Of a DNA stretch of 41,508 nt, positions 8,533-17,295 are shown piece by piece. The stretch spans positions 1 through 41,508 of the forward strand of contig JNJK01000036.1 of assembly GCA_000701625.1 (NCBI GenBank), in the 5' to 3' direction. A program made the position numbers and the translations under genes. Numbering within the stretch: position 1 is the stretch's first letter; each line of letters opens with the position of its first letter. Below the pieces are notes generated by a model. That model ran no database searches, had not been told where the DNA came from, and saw nothing but the letters and a program-made list of their open reading frames with translations. Source of the stretch: Lachnospiraceae bacterium MC2017. Lineage in GTDB: Bacteria > Bacillota > Clostridia > Lachnospirales > Lachnospiraceae.

Positions 8533-10206
8533 TCATTCCACTGTTATGATAACTCGTGCATAATGTTTAAGTTTATGCGCTCCATCATCCTGCGCTTCAC
8601 AGATAATATGTATAGTATCTCCGCTCTCAGCATCCTCAGGCACTATAAACGAAGCTGTTTCAGTATTACTTCCATCAATCTTGATGCTATCGATAACCTC
8701 ATCATCGATAAGCTCTCTCGTTACATTAAGAAGCATCCCAAGCGAATCATCTTCAATCTCGTTGTTAAGCTCCCTCTTTTCATCCTTATAAGTATCAGCT
8801 TCCGCATATCTGTACCAATTTACCGACACACTGTTTCCATCCGGATCAGAAACCTCTGCGTTAAGAGTTACCTTTTCTCCTGCCTTAGCTGAGATATTGA
8901 GACCTTCTTCGATTTCTACTGATGGAGCATGATTAGCATCTTCAAAGTTTTCAGCCACGCACCAATCAGCTCTTGCAGCGAAATCATTCTGCATATCATC
9001 AAACCAACGTGTAAGTGTATAAACCGCTTCATAATCCCCTTCATTCGGATCATAATCTAATACGTTGTTGATCCAGTGATTATCAGAACCCTCAGCAAGG
9101 CCGAAACGTCCACCCCATCCACCATAGGAAGGATCTTCTGTACATCTGAGTCCGTTATTTACAAGATAGAGAAATGATGGTGAATCTCCTTCTGAAATAA
9201 AATCATATTTCTCGTAATTTGGATTATTTTTAAGATAATCCTCTGTTCCTCTCTGCTCCTCATCAAGCTCACCATCGATGATATTTCCATCACCCATGAG
9301 TGCATAATGCTCCATAAGCGCGCCCTTATTCATAAGGTTTTCTTTATTCCAGTCAGCGTGAAGTGCTGTATTTACGCTCTCATCATGGAACTGCCAAGCA
9401 TAAGCGAAATGCCAGAAATTAGAACGATCGTTAATGATCGTAAGATCAGGCCAATTCTTTGCTATATAATCGCTGTAACTCTCGTCCTGATCAAGGATGA
9501 TGTAGAGAACTAATTTATCATTTATCTTTTTCTGAATGCTCTCCCATTCATCTGTTCCAGAGTACTCTTCTTCAATGGATTTAAGTGCTCTTGCTGTTGT
9601 ATTTGTTCCACCCCAAGTCTGCACATAAAGCGTTCTGTCGTCATCATCCAGAAACAGATCTTTCAGGAATTCCGAACCCTCAGTCACTTCATCCATCTCA
9701 CCCTTATTTGAAATGTTTCCAATCTTTGTTACAGATCTTAAATAATCCGCATCGGGGTAAGCTGGATCATGTTTTCTGAGATTTGGCAGTACTTTCTCGT
9801 AGGAATCCAGATATTCATATATCCAATCTGTTCCTGTCCATCTAAACGGCTCTATGCCCTTCTCCTCATCTCCTGCATAATGATACATAGAACTTGTAAG
9901 CACTATACCTGCAATATCCATCTCATCAGAGTAAAGAAGTGCTCTGATAACTGAGTTCATATCGTCAACTTCTCCGTCAGTCGTTATGACTGTTCTCGGA
10001 AGCTGAGAATGATCAACTGTTTCTTTCACTACAGTCTCTTCCGTTTCTTCTGATAATGTTTCTGTCTCAGTTTCTACTGCAGCCGTTTCGGATGCAGCTG
10101 TTTCCAAGCTTACTGCCTCAACTTTTTTCTCAGAAGTACCACAAGCTGTCATAGACATGACCATCGCCGCAGCCAGTAAAATTGAAATAGATGATTTACG
10201 TTTCAT
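8533..10206 (-). CDS. DUF1593 (nucleoside hydrolase-like, Sde182-type) lipoprotein
   Basis: This 557-residue lipoprotein has a signal sequence ending in a lipobox (VMSMTAC, Cys about 22), so it should be anchored outside the membrane. After a Glu/Thr-rich linker comes a DUF1593 domain (about 70-360) related to nucleoside hydrolases, with the acidic ITTDGEVDDMNS motif replacing the classical DxDxxxDD calcium site. WGGTNTTARAL near residue 205 is also typical. The C-terminal 150 residues form an Ig-like Sde182 C-terminal-type domain (EVSDPDGNSVSVNWY). Family members are linked to polysaccharide degradation loci, but their reaction is not established. Two GGAGG-type sites precede the start. The LacI-type gene lies immediately upstream on the same strand and may control it. 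Confidence 0.85.
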   Translation of the reverse strand: MKRKSSISILLAAAMVMSMTACGTSEKKVEAVSLETAASETAAVETETETLSEETEETVVKETVDHSQLPRTVITTDGEVDDMNSVIRALLYSDEMDIAGIVLTSSMYHYAGDEEKGIEPFRWTGTDWIYEYLDSYEKVLPNLRKHDPAYPDADYLRSVTKIGNISNKGEMDEVTEGSEFLKDLFLDDDDRTLYVQTWGGTNTTARALKSIEEEYSGTDEWESIQKKINDKLVLYIILDQDESYSDYIAKNWPDLTIINDRSNFWHFAYAWQFHDESVNTALHADWNKENLMNKGALMEHYALMGDGNIIDGELDEEQRGTEDYLKNNPNYEKYDFISEGDSPSFLYLVNNGLRCTEDPSYGGWGGRFGLAEGSDNHWINNVLDYDPNEGDYEAVYTLTRWFDDMQNDFAARADWCVAENFEDANHAPSVEIEEGLNISAKAGEKVTLNAEVSDPDGNSVSVNWYRYAEADTYKDEKRELNNEIEDDSLGMLLNVTRELIDDEVIDSIKIDGSNTETASFIVPEDAESGDTIHIICEAQDDGAHKLKHYARVIITVE

Positions 10207-10368
10207 AAAACCTCCTCCAAACCTTTCGTTCGGCAGAAGTTTACAATAACCTATTTAAGATTTCCATAGAGTTGTATCATTTTCCACTATTTCAACATTA
10301 CAACTTCTACTCACATAGTTATAGTACACAATGATTTTTTATAATTTTCGAACAAACTAAACTTTTTG

Positions 10369-11385
10369 TTAAGTTGTTTCACCCTTTATCAGAGTCGGAA
10401 TTGCATAAACCCTCATCTTCGTACTGCCCCGACCATCAATCTCTCTCTTTAATAATTGGATTGCCATCAATGCTCTGTCCTTATGCGGTATTTTTATCTG
10501 TGTAAGCTTAAATTCTCCCTCAAATGTCTCAGAAATTTCATCAATTCCAACCATCCTGAGCTTTTTAAATTTTTCAGTTCCAATCCGCTCGATTGCTTTC
10601 AATACTCCGGAAGATACCTGATAGTTCTCCATTATCAAACCATCGTAAGTATCGTTAGTTCTCAAAAACCTCTCTGCAGCTTCAATATTCTCACTTATAA
10701 CCGAACCCATGTGGATAATATCGCTTTTTTCCACCGGCACACCTCTGTCAAACATGACGTGCATAAATTCATTCCTGCGTTCCGCGAAATTAAACATATT
10801 CTTTGTTGTTGCAAGATACGCAGTTTTTTTGACTCCTGCCCTTAAAAGTTCGTCTACAGCAATTTCAAGGGTTCTTCTAGAGTCTATACATATGCAGGTA
10901 TAATCTCCCTCCGGCATAACGTAATCGTAAATAACAACCGGCTTCTGTATCTTCTTCACAAAGCTCCTGTCCGATGCTCTCATATCTGTCCCAAACAAAA
11001 TGACACCGGCGACTGTCGGCATGTTGCATTCATCCAATGCATCCTTTCTGCTCATGGCATCTTCGTACACAGTAGTAAAGCCTATTCTGTAATTATAAAC
11101 TTTTGCCTCTTTTTCAAATGCCTGTATCACGTCTGACCAGAGATCCATTTCCATTTTTGAGCTAACTTCTTCATTATGCGTCAGCAGCTCTATCTGTATA
11201 ATCTTTTCAGGTCTATGCTCACCGCAAAGACCGCTATACTGCTCCTCAAGCTCCTTCATACAGTCTTGAACCCTTTGTCTTGTTTCTGCACTTACGCCGG
11301 GTTTATTATTTAAGGCCAGAGATACCGCCGCCTTGGATAGTCCAAGTTTCTTTGCTACATCTATCATTTTCACTTTCACGCCCAT
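10369..11385 (-). CDS. LacI family transcriptional regulator
   Basis: The N-terminal LacI helix-turn-helix is clear: MIDVAKKLGLSKAAVSLALN followed by NKPGVSAETRQRV. A periplasmic-binding-protein-like ligand domain (about 60-335) follows. The frame is open further upstream to 11472, but that stretch overlaps the terminator at 11436-11484. The start is therefore the ATG at 11385 or, better spaced from GAGG, the GTG at 11379. The recognition helix fits sugar-responsive repressors; the effector is unknown. It precedes the DUF1593 lipoprotein by 162 bases on the same strand, which makes that gene its most likely target. Confidence 0.9.
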   Translation of the reverse strand: MGVKVKMIDVAKKLGLSKAAVSLALNNKPGVSAETRQRVQDCMKELEEQYSGLCGEHRPEKIIQIELLTHNEEVSSKMEMDLWSDVIQAFEKEAKVYNYRIGFTTVYEDAMSRKDALDECNMPTVAGVILFGTDMRASDRSFVKKIQKPVVIYDYVMPEGDYTCICIDSRRTLEIAVDELLRAGVKKTAYLATTKNMFNFAERRNEFMHVMFDRGVPVEKSDIIHMGSVISENIEAAERFLRTNDTYDGLIMENYQVSSGVLKAIERIGTEKFKKLRMVGIDEISETFEGEFKLTQIKIPHKDRALMAIQLLKREIDGRGSTKMRVYAIPTLIKGETT

Positions 11386-11435
11386 ACACCTCAATAATCT
11401 ATTCACATCGATGATAAAAAAGCTAGCTCTCTCTT

Positions 11436-11484
11436 CAAAAAGACAACGCAGCACATTGACCCTTGATGTCATAATGTGCTGCGT
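11436..11484 (-). terminator. Intrinsic terminator of the YdjM-like gene
   Basis: A perfect 12-bp stem, AATGTGCTGCGT (11473-11484) with ACGCAGCACATT (11446-11457), is followed on the minus strand by TGTCTTTTTG. It lies just after the stop at 11498 and shows that the LacI-type gene is transcribed separately. Confidence 0.9.
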
Positions 11485-11497
11485 TTATTTATCTCAT

Positions 11498-12136
11498 TCA
11501 GTGATTAATCAGTGCCATTACATTTCCGAATGCCAGGCGTATCGGTGCGGATAATGCAAAGTACACTACGGAGATTGCGATTCCCGCTGCCATGAGCAGA
11601 TGATTTACTGTTCCATGGGATGAACAAAGCCTCAGACTAAATCCTTTTTTATATGGCCATAAAAGTTTCTCACCTTTTTTGTTGAATATATCCACGAACA
11701 GATGCGACGCATAGCCGATAGCAAAGTACGGTGCGATCGCAGGAAATATTATTCCTACACATGCTGTGAGTAGTACCAGTGATACTCCCGAGTGCATGAA
11801 TGACCGGTGTGGCTGCTGCATTCCAAAAGCACACAATAGAATGAACGCCATCAAACCGATCAGAATCCGTGCGATATTGCTGTCTCGCTCCAATCTGTTA
11901 TAAATCCCCAAATGAAAAAAGTATTCCAATACAATGACCGCACCTATTGCCAGCACTGATGCCGCAATAACCTTATCTGCATCCTGATGCGCCTGCGATG
12001 TTCCGGAATCTACGTCACTGATAACTCCACCAAGTGCCGCCGCACCTGTTCCTGCGATCAAGATCGGCAGCGTCTTAGGCTCCATAACTACAAGCGCAGT
12101 CGCTGTCCCTACAAAAAAATGTGTTCTTCCAAGCAT
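11498..12136 (-). CDS. YdjM/DUF457-like membrane-bound metal-dependent hydrolase
   Basis: This 212-residue protein has several membrane segments (about 15-35, 60-80, 90-110, 118-145, 180-205). It carries the conserved polar motifs of the YdjM/DUF457 family: MLGRTHFFVG at the start, GGVISDVDSGTS near residue 40, QPHRSFMHSGV near residue 108 and YASHLFVDIFNKKG near residue 143. The His/Asp residues suggest a metal site at the membrane. E. coli YdjM is SOS-induced; the biochemical role is unproven. The start follows AGGAGA by 12 bases. It is divergent from the ATPase at 12375. Confidence 0.85.
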   Translation of the reverse strand: MLGRTHFFVGTATALVVMEPKTLPILIAGTGAAALGGVISDVDSGTSQAHQDADKVIAASVLAIGAVIVLEYFFHLGIYNRLERDSNIARILIGLMAFILLCAFGMQQPHRSFMHSGVSLVLLTACVGIIFPAIAPYFAIGYASHLFVDIFNKKGEKLLWPYKKGFSLRLCSSHGTVNHLLMAAGIAISVVYFALSAPIRLAFGNVMALINH

Positions 12137-12232
12137 AGTTTATTCGTGTCTCCTTATTAGTCTCCCCCTGATGCCGTGCACAAATTTACCCTCATGCATT
12201 ATCCTAAATTCTAAGAACTTAATTATACCATC

Positions 12233-12248
12233 GTATCATAAAAGATAC
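12233..12248. promoter_or_regulatory. Short palindrome in the divergent intergenic region
   Basis: GTATC-ATAAAA-GATAC lies between the YdjM-like gene and the ATPase, 20 bases ahead of the 29-bp repeats. It could be a small hairpin or an operator. No convincing promoter was found around it. Confidence 0.3.
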
Positions 12249-12267
12249 ACGCATCCCAGTTGCCAAA

Positions 12268-12354
12268 AACAGTAAAGAACAGTAAAATACTTTTTGAACA
12301 GTAAAGAACAGTAAAAGAATTCCAAAACAGTAAAGAACAGTAAAAGAATTTCAA
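12268..12354. repeat. Three tandem 29-bp repeats (iteron-like) upstream of the ATPase gene
   Basis: Units start at 12268, 12297 and 12326, each exactly 29 bases apart. Each unit opens with AACAGTAAAGAACAGTAAAA, which is itself two 10-bp copies of AACAGTAAAR. Units 2 and 3 differ at one base over 29; unit 1 differs in its last nine bases. The array ends 20 bases before the ATG of the ATPase gene and so lies in its promoter or leader. It has no spacers or palindrome and is not CRISPR. Confidence 0.9.
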
Positions 12355-12374
12355 AACAACAAAGGACCAATCTT

Positions 12375-13427
12375 ATGACTGCAAAAAAGAATCCATATAC
12401 TCTTGTATTCGGAAAAGAGCCATCACAGCTGATTTCTCGAATATCACAAGAAAGAGATGTTATTGAAAATTTCACATCCGACGATCCATCCTGGCAACTA
12501 TACATGATCACAGGAGTCCGCGGTATGGGAAAGACTGTTTTTATGACAGATATCGCCTCCAAGCTCAAAAAAGAAAAAGACTGGATCGTTGTAGAGCTTA
12601 ACCCAGAAAAGGATCTTTTAGAATCTCTTGCGTCTAAATTGAGCAGCAATAATGCCCTTGCTCAGATTTTTAAAACAGCTAAGATCAATCTTTCCTTCTT
12701 TGGTTTTGGCATGGAGATCAGCGGTGTTGCTCCAATTACAAATATTGAATCTGCACTTTCAAAAATGATTGAAAGCCTAAAAAAACACGGTAAAAAACTA
12801 CTAATTACCATTGATGAAGTCACTAACACAAAGGATATGCGTGTTTTTTGCAGCACCTATCAAATACTGGTTCGTGAAAATCTTCCTGTTTTTCTGCTGA
12901 TGACAGGTCTTTACGACAATATTTATGAATTGCAGAATGTAAAAACCCTTACTTTCCTGTATCGAGCTCCTAAGATCATTCTGGGACCTCTCAACATCGG
13001 TACGATCGCAGCAAACTACCGTCAAAATTTTGATATAGATAATCCGACTTCATTAAAAATGGCTCAGACCACCCGCGGATATTCTTTTGCTTTTCAGGTT
13101 CTTGGATATCTAACCTGGAAATATGATGGTAATTTTAAGAATGCTCTGCCGGAATACAAGCAGTATCTTGAAGAATATGTTTACGAAAAAATCTGGTCAG
13201 AAATGTCACCTAAGGATAAATATGTTGCTTACGGTATAGTACAGGCAGATTCGTCAAAAATTTCCGATATACGAAAGCTGCTTAACATGACCACAAATGA
13301 ATTTAATCCTTACCGACAGCGACTTATACAAAAGGGGGTCGTTGACGGCTCCGAGCACGGTCGTCTAACCTTCACACTTCCTTTGTTTGAGGAATTTATT
13401 TCCGAAAATTACATTCCTGAGATGTAA
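12375..13427 (+). CDS. AAA ATPase with C-terminal winged helix
   Basis: This 350-residue STAND/archaeal-ATPase-like protein has Walker A GVRGMGKT near residue 54 and Walker B KLLITIDEV near residue 143. A sensor-like stretch, LLMTGLYDN, is near residue 175. The last 75 residues (SPKDKYVAYGIVQADSSKIS onward) look like a winged helix. Such stand-alone ATPases occur in many copies in Clostridia; their role is not established. The start is set by AAAGGA eight bases before the ATG. The gene is isolated, preceded by three 29-bp repeats and followed by a strong terminator. A DNA-binding role for the C-terminal domain, perhaps at those repeats, is an inference. Confidence 0.8.
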   Translation: MTAKKNPYTLVFGKEPSQLISRISQERDVIENFTSDDPSWQLYMITGVRGMGKTVFMTDIASKLKKEKDWIVVELNPEKDLLESLASKLSSNNALAQIFKTAKINLSFFGFGMEISGVAPITNIESALSKMIESLKKHGKKLLITIDEVTNTKDMRVFCSTYQILVRENLPVFLLMTGLYDNIYELQNVKTLTFLYRAPKIILGPLNIGTIAANYRQNFDIDNPTSLKMAQTTRGYSFAFQVLGYLTWKYDGNFKNALPEYKQYLEEYVYEKIWSEMSPKDKYVAYGIVQADSSKISDIRKLLNMTTNEFNPYRQRLIQKGVVDGSEHGRLTFTLPLFEEFISENYIPEM

Positions 13428-13437
13428 AAAAGCACAG

Positions 13438-13493
13438 AATAACCGCCCAACAAGATACTGAGAATATCTCAGACGTCTTGACGGGCGGTTATT
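13438..13493. terminator. Bidirectional terminator between convergent genes
   Basis: AATAACCGCCC (13438-13448) pairs perfectly with GGGCGGTTATT (13483-13493). Inside, AAGA/TCTT and CTGAG/CTCAG extend the structure. The minus strand has CTTTTTT a few bases beyond, and the plus strand has a T-rich tail. It can serve both the ATPase (ending at 13427) and the FMN-binding protein gene (ending at 13563). Confidence 0.85.
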
Positions 13494-13562
13494 ATTGTGT
13501 TTAATTTTTCAATTTCTTACACAGTCAGCAGCTCAGCGCTTCCTGTTTCCTGTAAACAGTGA

Positions 13563-16001
13563 TCAGAACTTCACTATTCCTGCGAAATCTCCCTTAAATG
13601 TCACTGTTCTGGCCGACATATCAACTGTATAGTTCTTCTTGCTTATCTTCTTTTTTGTTTCCTTATCGGTTATACTTACAACCTTTGTTTGCTTCTTATT
13701 AAGCTTAAATGTTATGTCTTCAGCTGTCACCGTTTTTGATTCAATCGAACTATCCTGAGTGATCTTCCTTATGCCTGCTATATAAACGGCAGCATTTTTC
13801 TTGAACTTATATACTGATGTAAGTTTTCCTACATGGAGTCCGCCCTTTACAGACACTTTGTAATCTTTTCCATAAACATAGGCTGTTCCATCTATAACCA
13901 CGTATGATTTAAATCCAGGTTTAAGCTTCTTTCCTGCAAACAAATAGCGAACGCTTGATTCTGCCTTTGCATTGCCTTTCTTATCCGGCGTAGAAATCTC
14001 ATTTCCACTGATAACAACTGCAATATCACCCTCTGCATCAGTGTAAACACCTGTTGCATTATTTCTGCTAAGTGTGGTAACAGAACCGTCGGATGTCGGG
14101 AAGCTCACTTCCGTGTATGCGGGAACAGCTTTTTCAAGGGGATCAGGACTTACCGGTGTAGACTCATCCTGAGTACCAGGATTTTCCGGCGTAGGCTCAA
14201 CCTGGTTACCAGGATCTGCCGGTGTGGGGTCATCCGGGTTAACAGGATCTGCCGGTGTGGGGTCATCCGGATTAACAGGATCTGTCGGTGTAGGTTCGTT
14301 AGGGGAAACAGTTGAAGGGTCATCATTTCCACGTCTTTTATCAAATACCGTTACACCATTGATCAGTGTCCACTTATAAAGATCAGAGCCATCGCCTGTG
14401 TAATAGATATACATCTTGTCATACTTTGTCTGATCTTTTTCATCAGAATACTCTGCTCTTACATCCTTAAGCACTGAAGTCATGTTCTCTACAGTACCGT
14501 TCATCTTTTCTGCAAAAGCTTTGTCTGTAGTATCAGTATTTCCAACAGTCTTATTCTTTGCAATGACACTGTACGGATCTGCACCAGCATATACAACATC
14601 TTTGTTCTTTCCTGCAACTGTCAAAACTGCATTTACATCATAGTAATCATACGCATTGGATGCGATACCCGCTGTTCGTCCTGCAAATGCACCAATGTCG
14701 CCTGTGGTACTTTCACTCGTGACATTACCCTTTGAGTAGCAGTTTACGACAGCTGAAGCGTCGAGACCGATAAAGCCTCCAACAGTTGTTTTGTTATAAT
14801 CTCTTGCCTTTGCTGTAACATCACCGAGCGTGTAGCAGTTGATGATAGTTGCACGATTTGTGATACCCACAAATCCTCCGACATAAGCCGCGAAATTCTT
14901 CTTTACTTCAGCCTTAACGCTTACATCTGCCTTTGAGTCGCATATCTGTCCGTAAACCATGCTTCCTGCCAGGCCGCCGACTCTCGCACTTCTTTCATCA
15001 CAAGATGCATTGATCTCAGAATCTTCCGCAGAGCAATTTTCGATAAATGTTCCGTTCTGACCCTGACCGATAAGTGTTGCTGCGGTTGTGTCGTATTCAT
15101 TTGAAGTTGCGACTTTTACATCCTTAAGATGAACGTTTTTGATAACGGATTTTCTAAGTTCATCATGAAGGAATCTGTCAGGATAGTCTCCCTGCACAAG
15201 TCCAAACATACCGTTAGTAAAGATATGTCCATATTTTTTACCATTACCGATCCTTAGACCGCTTATGGAATAACCCGCACCATCATAATTTCCTTCAAAC
15301 GCATGAACTGCAGCAGTCTTTATTGCTCCGGTAGAAGTGTTGTACTGCTGGAGTGCAAAACCAATTGGAAGAAACTCTTCGTCACTTACAGAAATATCGC
15401 CGGTCTGACGGAACCATATATTGTTCCATGTCACGTCTGCGTTTATGGATTCTGCTATATATCTCAGCTGCCTTTCCGTACTTACAAGATACGGAGACTC
15501 CTCTGTACCGTTGCCGGATGCAAATGTAGTCACTACTGCGTCTTTTAATGCGTTATTTACGGCAGCTTTAATACCGTTAGTGCTTTTTGTAGCTCCTGAA
15601 ATATTATCTACATCAGTCGTCTGCTTTTCGATAATTGATTCAATAACTTTCAGAGCCTTTTCCCAATAACTTGGTGTTTCACTTTGTGAAACCACATCAA
15701 TCGCAGCTATTTTTCTGTTTTTAACAGTAACTTTTACAGTTATCTTACCTCTTTTTCCCTGACCGGTTCCGGTATACTCTCCATCCTTATATACCACTGT
15801 CTCATCGATCGATGCTTCTTCCTCTTCATCACTTTCCTGAGTAACACTATCAAGTGAAAACGAACCGTCTTCGCTAAACTCTGCCGAGCTGTCATCCAAA
15901 ATTTCTTCTGCCATGACCGGAACAGCAGGAGCGATCGAAGGCGCGATCATTGAAACACTGACAGATAAAACCATCAGTATTTGCTTCATTCTCTTCTCCA
16001 T
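13563..16001 (-). CDS. Secreted FMN-binding / GLUG-repeat surface protein
   Basis: This protein of about 812 residues has a signal peptide (to about residue 31) and an FMN-binding domain (about 70-150, starting YKDGEYTGTGQG). SGATKST near residue 137 is the site where ApbE-type flavin transferases attach FMN to threonine. A long GLUG-type beta-helix region (about 215-470; repeats such as VGGFVGITNRATIINCY) is followed by a Pro/Thr/Asp linker of near-identical 10-11 residue repeats and a C-terminal Ig-like region. The last 40 residues resemble the ends of the two paralogues at 1717 and 3988. No sortase motif is seen. An extracellular flavin redox role, for instance in metal reduction, is an inference supported by metal-type operators upstream. 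ATG 16001 is preferred over GTG 16004 by spacing from GAGGGA. Confidence 0.85.
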   Translation of the reverse strand: MEKRMKQILMVLSVSVSMIAPSIAPAVPVMAEEILDDSSAEFSEDGSFSLDSVTQESDEEEEASIDETVVYKDGEYTGTGQGKRGKITVKVTVKNRKIAAIDVVSQSETPSYWEKALKVIESIIEKQTTDVDNISGATKSTNGIKAAVNNALKDAVVTTFASGNGTEESPYLVSTERQLRYIAESINADVTWNNIWFRQTGDISVSDEEFLPIGFALQQYNTSTGAIKTAAVHAFEGNYDGAGYSISGLRIGNGKKYGHIFTNGMFGLVQGDYPDRFLHDELRKSVIKNVHLKDVKVATSNEYDTTAATLIGQGQNGTFIENCSAEDSEINASCDERSARVGGLAGSMVYGQICDSKADVSVKAEVKKNFAAYVGGFVGITNRATIINCYTLGDVTAKARDYNKTTVGGFIGLDASAVVNCYSKGNVTSESTTGDIGAFAGRTAGIASNAYDYYDVNAVLTVAGKNKDVVYAGADPYSVIAKNKTVGNTDTTDKAFAEKMNGTVENMTSVLKDVRAEYSDEKDQTKYDKMYIYYTGDGSDLYKWTLINGVTVFDKRRGNDDPSTVSPNEPTPTDPVNPDDPTPADPVNPDDPTPADPGNQVEPTPENPGTQDESTPVSPDPLEKAVPAYTEVSFPTSDGSVTTLSRNNATGVYTDAEGDIAVVISGNEISTPDKKGNAKAESSVRYLFAGKKLKPGFKSYVVIDGTAYVYGKDYKVSVKGGLHVGKLTSVYKFKKNAAVYIAGIRKITQDSSIESKTVTAEDITFKLNKKQTKVVSITDKETKKKISKKNYTVDMSARTVTFKGDFAGIVKF

Positions 16002-16133
16002 CACTTATTCCCTCTCTCTATAAACTTACGATTATAGTTGACTTTTGCTGCCAAATGCCTTTCTCTTTGTGTGATGCAAATGTACTTTTATTTTACTGTT
16101 TACACGAACAATAACCTTTTCACTCTCATATCA

Positions 16134-16161
16134 TTAACACCAGCTAATTAGTCTGCATTAA
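16134..16161. promoter_or_regulatory. Two abutting degenerate copies of the TTAGY-N4-RCTAA operator
   Basis: TTAACACCAGCTAA (16134-16147) and TTAGTCTGCATTAA (16148-16161) lie back to back, each one base away from the palindrome seen exactly at 21846-23340. They lie 133-160 bases upstream of the FMN-binding protein start. The promoter itself is not obvious here. Confidence 0.45.
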
Positions 16162-16217
16162 CCGCAGCAACTTGTTCAGATTATCATACAATTATTATCA
16201 TTAACAATCGTTTACCC

Positions 16218-16231
16218 GAGAATCATTATCA
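16218..16231. promoter_or_regulatory. Fur-box-like site
   Basis: GAGAATCATTATC differs by one base from the inverted repeat GATAATCATTATC, the core of the classical Fur box. It lies about 217 bases upstream of the FMN-binding protein gene, with further GATAAT/ATTATC elements around 16185-16206. The remainder of 16005-16331 shows no gene; it holds these sites and the terminator at 16274-16300. Confidence 0.4.
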
Positions 16232-16273
16232 ATAAAGGCTTTTTGATATTTTTTGTCATTATCAGAGGCAAAC

Positions 16274-16300
16274 AAAAAAGACGACGTATAACCGCCGTCT
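16274..16300 (-). terminator. Terminator of the exporter-COG0523 operon
   Basis: AGACG-a-CG pairs with CG-c-CGTCT, and the minus strand continues with TTTTTTG. It lies about 30 bases beyond the stop of the COG0523 gene, closing the operon that starts at 21825. Confidence 0.75.
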
Positions 16301-16331
16301 CAGTTTATGGATTCTATGCTATTGTTTCCCA

Positions 16332-17279
16332 TCACACAGTCGTCGCTCCCTCAAAGTAGGAATGCACTCTTTCCTTATCGAGTTTCTCTCCTATAACTAT
16401 AAGGATTGACTGTCCTGTCGGGACTTCGCGGATTACTTCCGCTTCTTTAGTGATATTAAGCTCAAACCATTTTCCATCGGGAGTATTTAGAAAGCCCTTA
16501 ATACGAAGCACCTTTCCTGCTGAGGTATCATTAAGAAGTTTGCGTGCTTTCTCTGTAAGCTCCTCTTCTTTCATCACCACATTCATATAAAAGAAGGAAT
16601 CAAATCCGTTTTCATCTACGTTCGTGATCTTTACATGATCCGCCCCCACATATTCCACTCGGGTTAGTCGTGCAAAATCTTCTTTTGTATATTCTTCGAT
16701 GTTTTTTGAAAAAAGGTTTTCCGGTTTGAAGCGTCTCTTACACTTGAACCGCTCCATTGCCCGATTCAGATGATCTGCTGTTTTTTTCTCCTGTCCGGGA
16801 TTTGTATCCACATGACTTAATACGATCTTTCCAGCATTTGCAGCCTGCGCCATAAAGAAGTATTCGGCCTCTTCTGACATTTGTTCAGGGAGCCCTGCAT
16901 CCACAATAGTTATTACACTTCCGATACGATACCAACTGTCGATAGGATCTTCATGCAAGATATCAAAAAACTCGTCTGTATCAAAAATTCCTGACGGTTC
17001 TACGATTATTCGGTCATATCCGGACATTCCCATCGATATCAGCTTTGACTTAAATCGCCTCTTATGACAGTCATAGTCACAACCTCCGCTTATCATCTCT
17101 ATCTCACATTTGTCACTTCTGAGATCAGAAAGAAGAGTCATATCTACATTTACAGCACCGTAGTCATTTTCAAGTATCCCTATCCTCATACCTTCATCCA
17201 TAAGGTACTGCGCATATTTCCTTATAAACGTTGTTTTTCCCGAACCCAGGAAACCTGTGACAAGATCTATAACCGGCAT
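16332..17279 (-). CDS. COG0523/G3E family GTP-binding protein (CobW-like)
   Basis: This P-loop GTPase of the G3E family (CobW/ZNG1/YjiA type) begins MPVIDLVTGFLGSGKTTF, with Walker A at residues 8-15. It has GILENDYGAVNVD near residue 35 (family ENEFG region), IIVEPSGIFD near residue 90 and a CobW C-terminal domain. The family metal motif CxCC is replaced by GGCDYDC, and the guanine-specificity motif NKxD reads SHVD, so it is a divergent member. G3E proteins insert or deliver metals. The frame is open upstream to 17342, but ATG 17279 with TAGGAG at the right distance is the start. It is the last gene of the exporter operon, 16 bases after the ATPase gene. Confidence 0.85.
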   Translation of the reverse strand: MPVIDLVTGFLGSGKTTFIRKYAQYLMDEGMRIGILENDYGAVNVDMTLLSDLRSDKCEIEMISGGCDYDCHKRRFKSKLISMGMSGYDRIIVEPSGIFDTDEFFDILHEDPIDSWYRIGSVITIVDAGLPEQMSEEAEYFFMAQAANAGKIVLSHVDTNPGQEKKTADHLNRAMERFKCKRRFKPENLFSKNIEEYTKEDFARLTRVEYVGADHVKITNVDENGFDSFFYMNVVMKEEELTEKARKLLNDTSAGKVLRIKGFLNTPDGKWFELNITKEAEVIREVPTGQSILIVIGEKLDKERVHSYFEGATTV

Positions 17280-17295
17280 AAAAACTCCTAAAATA

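Noticed and set aside
11386-11472. N-terminal extension of the LacI-type regulator
   Set aside because: The extra codons overlap a strong terminator of the preceding gene and lie before the conserved helix-turn-helix start.
12268-12354. CRISPR array
   Set aside because: The 29-bp periodicity is a continuous tandem repeat with no unique spacers, and no cas gene is nearby.
14150-14344. Repetitive frame over the Pro/Thr linker of the FMN-binding protein
   Set aside because: It is an alternative frame of the tandem DDPTPADPVN-type repeats and has no start signal of its own.
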